In this document: piece by piece, positions 46,493 through 56,400 of the stretch | How the letters are laid out: each line of letters begins with the position of its first letter | How positions within the stretch are numbered: position 1 is the first letter of the stretch | From: Neophaeococcomyces mojaviensis | Lineage: Eukaryota; Ascomycota; Eurotiomycetes; Chaetothyriales | DNA: 64,000 nt | Assembly: GCA_030247915.1 (NCBI GenBank) | Contig: JAPDRQ010000030.1 | Coordinates: 1 to 64,000 of the forward strand | Direction of reading: 5' to 3' | Made by a program: the position numbers and the translations under genes | The notes under the pieces: generated by a model | What the model saw: the letters and a program-made list of their open reading frames with translations, nothing else | The model's database searches: none | What the model was told of the DNA's origin: nothing

Positions 46493-46915
46493 TTACTTAT
46501 CTCCAGTCGAATCTCCGCCCTCTTGACGCCCACCGCCACCACTGCTTCCCTTCTTGTCGGCCCCACCCGATACCTCACTCGTTCCCGAGCTGATCTCTGG
46601 GTTCGCCGGGCTCGCATCCAGCGGGTTTACCTCGTTGCCCTTCCCAGCCTCCTTCCTTGTCTCGTCTGGGTCGTTGGACTTGTTTGGATCAAAAGCGGCG
46701 TCCATTTGCTCGGCAGAAGCATCATCAGTGCCAGATTTTGCATACTCGTTCGACTGTCTGTCTATCTTCTCTCTGTCTTTCTGGGCTTCGCGTTGATGGT
46801 TGGGATGTTCAGTTTCTGAGCCAGCGGAGACGGCGGCATAGGTACGAATGCGCGACGCTTGGAAGGAGCTGCGAGCTGCGAAAGCCCGTCTGAAGGGCAG
46901 AAGGCGAAGTGACAT
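46493..46915 (-). CDS. Small hydrophilic protein with mitochondrial presequence
   Basis: A 140-residue protein. The first 29 residues (MSLRLLPFRRAFAARSSFQA...) are rich in Arg, Ser and Ala with no acidic residue, as in mitochondrial targeting signals. The rest is disordered, with EYAKSGTDDASAEQMDAAFD and NEVNPLDASPANPEIS blocks and a Gly/Ser-rich tail. Proteins of this look are conserved in filamentous ascomycetes, but I know no function. It converges on fmp52 about 250 bp away. No intron is needed. Confidence 0.65.
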   Translation of the reverse strand: MSLRLLPFRRAFAARSSFQASRIRTYAAVSAGSETEHPNHQREAQKDREKIDRQSNEYAKSGTDDASAEQMDAAFDPNKSNDPDETRKEAGKGNEVNPLDASPANPEISSGTSEVSGGADKKGSSGGGGRQEGGDSTGDK

Positions 46916-48100
46916 GATTGTGACTTGTTTCTCTAAGCTTGATAGATAGTTGTTGTACAGTTCACTTTGTATAATGAACAGGTGAAGGGCAGGTTGCTAT
47001 AAGTAACAAAAGCTGCAGCTGTCGGAAATCCAGAGCAGTTGTGCTCTGCGGTGTCACTTTCCGTGCTTCGTGCATCATCACAACGTCATTATGGGTACAT
47101 CCGGGGTATACACCGAAGAAAGACCGAAAAGCTTAGATAAATAATCAATGTTTATGGCATTAAAAGTTCTTTTGACCTTTCAAAGGTATTCGAGCAATAT
47201 CAAGGTCTAAGGAGGAAAACCAATACGCCTAACCTCTGACATGATGCTTAAGCGACCTCGATTTAAGAGCTTCCTGTGCCTATTTCTGTGAGAGCTCTAA
47301 CCCTCTGAGAAGCAAGCACATCTAGTGGTACTCCATCACATAAACTTGCAAGTAAATAGGATATTCCACTGCCTTTCGTAATCTACATTCATGGTGCATG
47401 ATACGTGCCTTTAAGAAATCAACTGATGTCCCGGCGCCCACAATCTCTCATACCTCAAATATTCTTCAACAGAAACAGCCTGGATCGTAGGTTGCCGTTG
47501 GACTCTGACCAACGCTATATGGGCATTTAATTGAACCTGTACCCATTTATTCGGTGTTGCTGTCGTGGTTGTGGGTGTCTCGAGGAGAGTTGTTTCATGT
47601 TAGATAGCATTCTCTGCTTTGACTCTTATCTCGGCCGCCGCCTCAAGAACCAGTGGTCTTCGTCAGAATCTGACGAGCCACAAGGATAATCGAGTTCGGT
47701 CAAATTTGCATGAGCCACGATCGACCCGTTGCCAATATCATTAGACATTCCGGTGTATCCTCAACATACCTTCCTCCAGTAGTCGCAAGCATCCGTATTG
47801 AAGTCAGTGCCGGTAAGGGATGATCCGCGAGATCGAGGAGAAGGAGTCGATGTGCATATCTCGATGACAACTTAAGAGTGATCTCGCGAGTTGCCATGAT
47901 GAGAAGAGACAAGCTCAAAAGTTCGTTCATACTTAACAAGCTTGGCAGGAGCTTGGAAGGTGCTCCAGCTCTAAAGCTTGTGGCTGAGGCGTTCTTGGTC
48001 GTTCATAGGAGCCAGGCTAGCAGGTTGTCTTCTGATTCTGGCCTTCATTGGTTCCCCAACGCCTTCCTGAAGCTCCAGTTCCCATGCAAAGGAAGCACCA
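46916..48100. other. Intergenic region
   Basis: About 1.2 kb of normal composition. Frames up to about 80 codons show no motif. It should contain the promoter of the small mitochondrial-type gene and the 3' UTR of the DHFR gene. Confidence 0.5.
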
Positions 48101-49012
48101 TTACCTTGCACTCCGCTCCCATCCTCTCACACGTATTCTCACCCCAACTTTCTCATCCACCGCCCACTGGTCCCCACCCTGCGGCACCTCAATACCTGTC
48201 CAAGCTACCACCTCCTTCTGTTCAGCCTCTTGCCACTCCGACGAGCCTTCCAGCTCTTCAGGCCAGAAAGTATCACACTCAAACACTTCCTCATCCTCTA
48301 GCTTCTGAATCTCTGTCTGCAGAATCCGTAGCCTCGGTCTCAGTAACGTGTCCTTTAAGAACATACCATAAATCTCCGAACCACCAATACAATATGTTTC
48401 TGCATCAGCCATGTTCGTGGCCGATGTGAGCGAGCTTGTGACAACGATATTTGGGAGTTTCTCCTCTATGCTACTCGCCTCAACCTGCACTGTGTTATTA
48501 TTGGGGTCCGATGAGATGACAATGTCGACCTCCTCGGTCAGTTGTTTATGTGATCCAGTTCGTAATTCCTTGACAATTCTCTCTGCTAGTGCTTGTTGAT
48601 CACTCCTTGTTACGATAATGTTCGTTCGTCCTGTTAGTGGCCGAAATTTATCTGGGATTGATTCGTATGTCTTGCGACCCATGATCACACTGTTTCGTGA
48701 GGCGCTTGCGCTGTGGTTTGACTTCCCATTCGTTGTGACCTTTCGAAAATATGCCATGTCTGCCTTGATCATTGGCCAAGGTAAGCCTCCTTTGAATCCG
48801 ATGCCAAGCCTTGTCCGTCCTTGGTGTGTGCATTTCGTTGTTGCTACTACCAAGTAGATTGGTTTGAGAGATGATGTCTTGAACAGCATTGATTTCTCTG
48901 CCTCAGCTGCAAGCGGATCCTGATCGTGTAATTCTGTTGGTGATGGTGTTGACAGTGTTGATCCTGGTGGTGTGCCAATAGCTTGAGTATTACTCATTGT
49001 GAGGTTCGACAA
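48101..49012 (-). CDS. DFR1: Dihydrofolate reductase
   Basis: It reduces dihydrofolate to tetrahydrofolate with NADPH for thymidylate and purine synthesis. Residues 52-60 (IYLVVATTK) form the first strand. GFKGGLPWPMIKADMAYFRKV follows, with the substrate-binding acidic residue D85 and the L-P-W motif. NSVIMGRKTYESIP and RPLTGRTNIIVTR (residues about 107-136) give the NADPH-binding region, and YCIGGSEIYG the second glycine pair. At 303 residues it is longer than typical fungal enzymes (about 190-230): about 50 disordered residues precede the domain and an insertion of about 40 follows residue 136. No intron is needed. The first ATG is used, but the MSNTQ methionine five residues later is equally possible. 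Confidence 0.92.
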   Translation of the reverse strand: MSNLTMSNTQAIGTPPGSTLSTPSPTELHDQDPLAAEAEKSMLFKTSSLKPIYLVVATTKCTHQGRTRLGIGFKGGLPWPMIKADMAYFRKVTTNGKSNHSASASRNSVIMGRKTYESIPDKFRPLTGRTNIIVTRSDQQALAERIVKELRTGSHKQLTEEVDIVISSDPNNNTVQVEASSIEEKLPNIVVTSSLTSATNMADAETYCIGGSEIYGMFLKDTLLRPRLRILQTEIQKLEDEEVFECDTFWPEELEGSSEWQEAEQKEVVAWTGIEVPQGGDQWAVDEKVGVRIRVRGWERSAR

Positions 49013-49310
49013 AATGCAGATCCAACATCAGAGTAACAGTGAATTTACTTCTGGTACAGTGGGTTTAGCCCTAGTCGTTATGAATAGAATACTGTTTCTA
49101 CTATGGCAGCCGCTGGTCTTGAATGAAGGGCAGTTACAATGCCTGCAGAGTATTCGAGTTATTGTTAATAAGCTTGCGGTGAGTCTGGTGATATGCAATC
49201 AAGTGAGCAGTAGTACGATCTGTGTACGATTCGGTCACGCGGATGCTTCAGGCGTTGGTCGAGAAACAACTTAATTAGCCAATTGAAATTTTAGTTCCAA
49301 ATCTGTCACA

Positions 49311-49989
49311 ATGGCTTGGTTTCCAATGTCTGCTATCCAGCTCGACAGTCGTGAGACCCTGAGTGAGATAAGATGTCAAACGCTGTGTGTCAAGCTCCAG
49401 TCGATTTGGAAAGAAATCCATATTCGGAATAATATTAACCCGGGAGGATACTCGAACAACACTTAAGTACTGATTGCTAAGAAATTATGTTTGCCTGTCG
49501 AGTTGCAAAAAAGAAAGAAATTGGAAGACGGTATCACAGTGTCCTCCAGAGAATGGCAGGCAATCATTCTCAATGACTTTTACTCGACCACATGGACATT
49601 ATCAATCGTTGGTCGAAGACTCAATGGATTCCAGAATGTCTTCGAGGTAAGCTATACACCTTACACATAAGTAGCAATTTCTTCTCTTCATAATTCTATG
49701 TGTGCCAACATTTCTTCAGCTGTTCCACTACAAGATGGCCGGAATTATTGTCCAATGGTCTGGGTCGAGTACAAACAAATTGGGATGCCTTTCCAGCATG
49801 AGCTCAGAAGGACCGAAATCGAAACTTTACGCCATCCCTAAAGCAGTTGATTTTCCACCTCCAATCCCGCCCGACCAGAGCAACGGAATTAATCAACGAA
49901 TCATGCGTCTGCGCTTATTCTCACCCCTAGCTGATGGGCTGTCTCTGATCCACTCTCCCCAGATTTTGCTTGAGTATGCCTCATTTTGA
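49311..49989 (+). pseudogene. Candidate two-exon gene of unknown function with one premature stop
   Basis: An ATG in good context (CACAATGG) at 49,311 opens MAWFPMSAIQLDSRETLSEI. The frame meets one TAA at 49,464-49,466 and continues with LCLPVELQKRKKLEDG and TVSSREWQAIILNDFYSTTW. An intron with GTAAGC..TTCAG borders (49,647-49,719) then joins VFE to LFHYKMAGIIVQW without a frame break, ending at a stop at 49,987-49,989. The joined product would be about 200 residues with no recognised domain. The TAA is one step from CAA. The coding claim rests on the intron joining two open frames and on the amino-acid texture; it is tentative. Confidence 0.4.
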
Positions 49990-50263
49990 TTTGTGGATGG
50001 GGAGCCATGCGGCAAAGCACTGCGGGCTGTCTAACGGGAGAAGACCTCATGATATGCTTTCCAAAATGTCGCTTTTTCCAACAGAAGATTTCATTCTCGA
50101 AGCTGATTCTCGAAGTGCGCAATCCAACTGTTCTTCGATGGGTACTTTCATAGAACGACGATTGACGCTTGACTCGACCGAATATCATCATGAAAGCACA
50201 GGATTGGCTGTCACTATAGCAGTGAAGGGCTGAAGCATTACAACAATCGACAACAGCGAAAGG

Positions 50264-52075
50264 ATGAAAGACAAAAAATCTCAACCCTGGGACAACCTTG
50301 AATTTGGCACTTCTGTACTGAAGCCTAATTCAATTGAACACTCGCAACATCTAGAAAACGCTCGCACATCTAATGCGACGCAACCTAGAACAGAGACCGA
50401 GATAGCAGCATCATCGACGAACAGCACCGGCTTCAAGAATATTGAGAATGTCGCGATTGAAGATCGCAGCTGGTCAATCTCCGGTCTCGACCTGCCGCGA
50501 ATCAACTCTGCGGCACTTGCAGCAGCACAGACGGAGCATCAGATGAGCTTTCGCGATGGTCTAAGAACATACCCCAAAGCAATTTTCTGGTCTGCCATCA
50601 TATCATTGGCAATTGTTGGTGAAGGCTTTGATACAGCACTGATCAACTCATTCTTCGCTTTTGATACCTTCCGACGCTCATATGGGGTGCAGGTTGGTGA
50701 CGGCACATACCAGATCACGACCAAATGGCAGACAGCCTTGAACAACGGTTCGGTAGCTGGCTCCGTCATTGGGCTACTGGCGAATGGATGGTTAACTGAA
50801 CGCTTCGGATACCGCAAAACTCTGATTGGAGCGCTCTTGTCTTTAGCTGCCTTCATCTTCTTGACTTTCTTCGCTTTCAACATCGAAACGTTACTTGCTG
50901 GTCAGATTTTGTGTGGCCTCCCTTGGGGCGTCTGTTCGACGCTTGCCATGTCGTATGCAGCAGAAGTCATGCCTCTGACGCTCAGAGGCTACACGATCGC
51001 CAACATTAATATGTGCTGGCTTTGGGGTCAGCTGATCGCACAAGGAACAATGCGTGGATTGATCGGTGACAAGAGCGAATGGTCCTACCGGATACCTTTC
51101 GGCATTCAATGGGCATGGATTGTGATTGTGATTGTTGGAGCATTCTTCGCACCCGAAAGCCCATGGTACCTTGTTCGGAAGCACCGCTTCAGCGAGGCGA
51201 AGGGCAGTCTCAAGAGGTTAATTCAGAAGAGCCAGAGCGTCAACATCGACAACATCATCTCGATGATGCGGCACACTGATGAGGTTGAAAAACAACTGAA
51301 TGTCGGCAAGACAAAACGCAATGATATCACTTATCTGGAATGCTTCCGAGGAACGAATCTGAGACGCAGTGAAATTGCTTGTTGTGTCTTCATGACACAA
51401 GCACTATGTTTGCCGCCTATTGGGTTTGCTGCATATTTCTACCGGCAAATTCGATTCGATATCAGGCGTAGTTTTGACTTGAGCCTTGGAATGCAAGGCT
51501 TGGCTCTTATCGGCAACCTGGTCGCGTACGGATTGATGAAGTACTTTGGACGTCGGCGACTATATCTGGTGGGGCTGGCAACACTTTTCATGATTCTGCT
51601 TATCGCTGGTATCCTTGGCTCGCTTCCTGAAAGTCCAGCAATTCTGTGGGCCATCGCAAGTCTGATTCTGGTCTTCATTTTCGTCTTCGACTGTACAGTT
51701 GGGCCGTTGACATACACTTTGGTGTCGGAAGTCCCATCTACACGACTGCGAGTTAACACGATTGTTCTCGCTCGTATTTCTTACAACCTTCTCTCCCTGG
51801 TAACGAATTTGATTTCCAACCACGCCTTAAACAGCCTATCCTGGAACATGAAAGGCAAGGCGAACTTTATCTGGATAGGAACATGTCTGTTGTGTCTCGT
51901 GTATTGCTATTTCCGGGTCCCAGAGACGCGAGGGCTGACGTACCACGAGCTTGACATATTATTCGAGAAGAGGGCTGATGCGAGGAAGTTTGCTGATATC
52001 CAGAAGCGACTAGACGAAACAGGATATTTCGGCTTCTACCAGAACAATTCTGATGCGAATATAGTATGGCAGTAA
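50264..52075 (+). CDS. MFS sugar transporter, alpha-glucoside permease-like
   Basis: A 603-residue plasma-membrane proton symporter of the MFS sugar porter family. A hydrophilic N-terminus of about 105 residues is followed by twelve predicted helices. Hallmarks are WLTERFGYRKTL in loop 2-3, PESPWYLVRK after helix 6, KYFGRRRLY in loop 8-9, and PETRGLTYHELDILFEK after helix 12. GEGFDTALINSFFAFDTFRR in helix 1 and EVMPLTLRGYT in helix 4 resemble maltose/alpha-glucoside permeases of fungi. The substrate remains inference. It is a single exon with ATG at 50,264. No catabolic partner gene is adjacent. Confidence 0.88.
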   Translation: MKDKKSQPWDNLEFGTSVLKPNSIEHSQHLENARTSNATQPRTETEIAASSTNSTGFKNIENVAIEDRSWSISGLDLPRINSAALAAAQTEHQMSFRDGLRTYPKAIFWSAIISLAIVGEGFDTALINSFFAFDTFRRSYGVQVGDGTYQITTKWQTALNNGSVAGSVIGLLANGWLTERFGYRKTLIGALLSLAAFIFLTFFAFNIETLLAGQILCGLPWGVCSTLAMSYAAEVMPLTLRGYTIANINMCWLWGQLIAQGTMRGLIGDKSEWSYRIPFGIQWAWIVIVIVGAFFAPESPWYLVRKHRFSEAKGSLKRLIQKSQSVNIDNIISMMRHTDEVEKQLNVGKTKRNDITYLECFRGTNLRRSEIACCVFMTQALCLPPIGFAAYFYRQIRFDIRRSFDLSLGMQGLALIGNLVAYGLMKYFGRRRLYLVGLATLFMILLIAGILGSLPESPAILWAIASLILVFIFVFDCTVGPLTYTLVSEVPSTRLRVNTIVLARISYNLLSLVTNLISNHALNSLSWNMKGKANFIWIGTCLLCLVYCYFRVPETRGLTYHELDILFEKRADARKFADIQKRLDETGYFGFYQNNSDANIVWQ

Positions 52076-52180
52076 AGCTCGAGTTTATGCCGCAATGTCG
52101 TTCCTTTCGTACTAGGCTTTTTGCGAATCGTTCGCTGGCGCTTGTAAGGTGCATCATGCTGAGGACGTTCCACTGATGAT

Positions 52181-52785
52181 TCAATCTCCCATCGGCTCGT
52201 CTTCACCTTCGTCTGCTGGTTGCGCATTGGGGGGTGTCTTGGTCAGCTTGTGACCATTCTTCTGTAGCCACTCTTGCATACCCTCCACCACGAACTCCTC
52301 ATCCTCTTTCATTTTCCTTGCCTTCTCTTTCTCCTCCTCACTCTGATCCGTAGTCAATGTATCAAGACCGCCGAACAACCAGAGCTCTTTCATGGTTCGT
52401 GTAAGCACCATGAACTCCTCGATCGCACGAATCATGGTGTTTGTCGCGGTGTCGACCATTAACTGATTGTCCACGATATCCACTAGCGATGGTGGTGGAG
52501 GTGTCGGTGCTCGCTCAGCTTCATGTTCGTCCTTGCCGTCATCGTTGTCTTTCTTTGATGCGTGAGCTAAGCAAAGGGCGAGGATATCTTCGAGTCTGCT
52601 GAGCAAAATATCTCGTAGGACCGCAATTCGTGCTATGAAATTTAGTGTCGTCCGTGTTGTTTGTGGGAAACTGCAGAAAAGAGCTGGCTCATACCTTGTA
52701 GATATCGAGCTGACGGGCCGGAGGTTGTGATTTCTTCTCGTGTGGCCTCGATTTGTCTTTGCTGTAGGTTAAGGTGGGTAGCCAT
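52181..52785 (-). CDS. MED22: Mediator complex subunit 22
   Basis: A head-module subunit of Mediator, linking activators to RNA polymerase II. Exon 1 (52,695-52,785) gives MATHLNLQQRQIEATREEIT and ends ARYLQ. A 62-bp intron with GTATGA..CATAG borders (52,633-52,694) joins it to ARIAVLRDILLSRLEDILA in exon 2, which runs to 52,181. The product is about 180 residues. The helix around LLSRLEDILALCLAHA and the segment VDNQLMVDTATNTMIRAIEE match the Med22/Srb6 helical core. The acidic C-terminal tail after residue 140 is disordered. It is convergent with the sugar transporter. Confidence 0.8.
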
Positions 52786-53495
52786 AATGGTACTAGACCG
52801 TGTCACGAATTTGATCGTAGAATCCTAAGAGATGACAGGCAAAGGTAGGGCTTGCAAAATACGTTGGTTGAGCTCTCCCACTGTGAGCAGACTCAAAGGA
52901 AGGGCTACAGTAAGCGCTCTTTACCTGGCAGATTAAATGTCAAACTCTGATTCTACCGTGATGGACGGATGTCATCCCTATCCTAACGTGTTTTTGAGAC
53001 GATCGTGGTTCGAAAAGGACGAGAAAGGTGTTCAACATGAATTGTAAAAGCAGAGAGGGGCACACGCCTGGATCAATGCGTTCGGAATCACGAAGTCACG
53101 AGTTGAGCTGCGATCGCCTTCATCTATCGAGCACCATCTAACGAGCGCTTCTTCAAGAAGGTGCAAGGAATGTGAGTAAATCAGATACAAAGACCAGAAA
53201 ACCGGCATAAGTGCAAGAAGCTCCATTGATTTTACAAGTCATCTAAAGCAGGCAGTCAGCCTTTCGAGCTTGGCATCTTTATGCCCATCTTGTAGTCCTT
53301 TGGACATAAACAACCACACGCCGACGGGTATCCTTAATCAATCCATAACAATCCGCAAGCTCCCAACCAATTTCATGCAGATCACGTAAATCTCGTACAT
53401 CCCTGTTGTCATAACTATATACAACTCCCATGACTACGTTCCATATCCATATTGAGCACCTCGTAATGAGCATGATGTCCTCCTTAAACTCCCTT
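52786..53495. other. Intergenic region
   Basis: About 700 bp holding the med22 promoter and the 3' UTR of the demethylase gene. Short frames lack motifs. Confidence 0.5.
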
Positions 53496-56400
53496 CTAAG
53501 AAGCCCGAACACTCGCTCTTCGTCTCAGTCCATGCTCCGCAGCCTGCAATTCTCTCGCAAGTCTTTCATCTGCATCTGCGTCGCTCACACTGCTTGCTGC
53601 CGTGCTTGCTCGCTCGAAATGTCTAGCATGAGAAGGCGACATTGTCTCCTCTTTGATAACTGTTTCGATTGCTGCTGATGTCGATTCGCTCTTAGGGACG
53701 TCGACGTCATCTTGCGTATCGACACTTATCGGCTCGTTGGAGCCAGCGGCGGCTTGGTGAGTAGTGCCAGAAGTGTTGCTGCTCGATCGACGACTCAACG
53801 ACCCAGGACTCATCAGCTCTTCTTGTTTAGGAGAGACCCCTGTAGCTGTGCTTGAATGTCTTCGAGGGTTTGTAGGTATCCCTCCGTCAACTAGAGGCTC
53901 CGGCTTAATATGGACGACGCCGTTGATTTGTGGCTCCTGTACTGTATTCCTGGGCTCAGGATCTATGTTCGTTGTCGACTGCGCCGGCTGCACAGGCTCC
54001 GCGACAGACTGTGGTGCTTCTGTCGGTTGTTCATCAGCACTGGCGGTAAGCGGAGAGAAGCTCTTGTCCAAATCTGGCGTATTCGTTGCGAGGGTCTTTA
54101 ACTTCGGCAGTTCAGCTAAAGCTGGAGCTTCTTGTTGGAGAACGTCGGTCTCGGCCATTTGTGCATCTGGTTCCCCGGCAGTGCTTCCCTCGATTGGAGC
54201 CTGAAGTGCTGGATCTAGATTCGGGTCAATCACTCCCATGTCAAAGACCCCATTATCCACAACGCTATCTCGTGTCGCCAATAGGTGCGGCGGCGTCGAC
54301 ATCACCCCCGAGTCGGATATCATCGCCATAGGATCATGATAAGCAACACCCTCCATGTGCTCAGCGGGTCCCATCAAAGCTGGGTCAATCGCGAGGTCAA
54401 CGTCCATACTAGACATGACCACTGCGTACTCGTTGTCGCCGTCCACTTCGGCTCTCTGTCGCTTCGATGACGTGTTCTCATCGCTTAGACGTGGGCGCTT
54501 CGAACTGCTCGAACCGCGAGGCTTAGAAGGCTCAGCAACCTTGGCAGGATCGATTCTACCATATTCGTCATGAACGCATCGACGCTGGGAAGTATTAGTA
54601 TTTCTGGGCTCGAGGTACCTGGAGTTTAGGGAACTCACTTTGCTTTTGCGACATTCTTCGCAGGCCTTGCTTCGACCCTTTTTCGCTGAACCAGGAGTCG
54701 CACCATTCATGGTTACACCATTTGTCTCGGGCGGCTGTGAAGTCATCCGTGCGAGTGCTGCTTGTGCAAGATCTGTGTTGGTGGCAGTTTCAGGTGGGGC
54801 CTCAGGCACTATGGGCAAGCTCGATGCGGGTGCACTGTTAGCTTGAGATGCGGGATTTTCAGTGGAGCTGACAATGGGTGAGGCTCTTGCCAATTTGGCA
54901 ACATCTACGTTCACATTTGGGTAAATTCGATTCTTCTCGAGTGTTTGTTGTGCTGTCTCATCAAGCCTGGAATCGTCTTTATGTCGACACTTGATTCGCT
55001 TTTTTCGGCATGCCTCGCACGCTATTCTTGGCGTGATCATCTTGGCAGAGATCCTGGAAGCGGTTACGTCATCGATCTCAGGAGTTGCTGCAGGTTCCGG
55101 CGTAGCAGACGATGCTTGTAGTTTTCGTCGCGCCGATTGTCTTTCTGGCGGAATGCGCAACGCTTCGGCCTTCTTTGTCTTGTCTTTGGCTTGTTTTTCG
55201 ACACCCTGCTGGAGCACCGAGTCCTCGTGGATCCAGTCTGGCACGGTTACGTTGCCCATCTTCCACGCGCACCACACGGCGAAGAGACAGATCAATTGCA
55301 TCGGATCACCGTGGCCTTTCGGTATCGAGCCCTTCACTGCGTCGACCTGCTTCTTCGTGATGTTCTCAACCGGTAAATCGGCACTGATGCGGGCGGTCCG
55401 ATAGAGATAATCCCTAAGCATGGGCAATCCTCGTAGTTCGGACTTTGAATAGTTTCGAGCATTGTAGTCACCCTCTTCTGGCTCGTTGTCGATAGTGTAC
55501 GTCTCGCTCTCCAGCCAGATTGGATTGGCACGCAAATATCTGTATTCTGGATCGTCCTGGAACTCTCGAATGATGCTCTCTGGAACGGGATCGTCGTCTA
55601 GGTATTTGAGAAGCGTGTACCACATGACTTTTTGGAAGAAGGGATAGCGAAAAGATTGAGCGACCTTGGTGACTTTCTCAATCTGTGCCACTTTGAGTTG
55701 GTAATCGAAGTCGTAGCGGGTCAGGAAGTTTCCGCCAATGACAAGACTATCCTCCGGAGTCCACACTGAATGCATCCAGCCAGCAGGAATGAAAGCGGTA
55801 TCTCCTTCATGAAGATCAACTCGAGTAACGTTGCCGTTGCACAAGTCACCAAGCCAAGTCTCGTTTTGAGCGTCAGACAGGCACCACTCCTCGTACTTTT
55901 TCAGATACCTGTCCTCGGGTGGAATGAAGAAGAAGGTCTTGGTGCCCTTGAGAATGTGATAGTACACGGATGAGCCGCCAAAGTCAATGTGGAAGTCGGT
56001 GTAACTGTCGGCAACAGACATGAGGCAGTAGAAAGCCACAGGGCGCTTGTTGCAAGCATTCCGCGACTCGACATCCCAGACCTGGTCCTCCAGGTCAATG
56101 TCCCGCACGACTTTGGGTCTGCGAATAATGCGTCCGAGCCGGCTGTGAGAGACTTCCAAGCTGATGACATTGCGGACGGGCTTGTTCGCTGGATCTTCGT
56201 AGTAGTTTGCCCATTGTCGTAGTGTAAACTTTCCTTTCGTCTCTTGTGACTTGACATCAATGACCGGCACGGGCTCGTCCGGGCCGTAGAGCTCAGCAAC
56301 CTGGCGCACAGTGAGGTTTCGAGGCATCACCATGTCGAGGTAGTCCTGATCCACATCAACGACTTCTTCGTCCGTCAGTCGACCTCGGAGCGTCGTCGTA

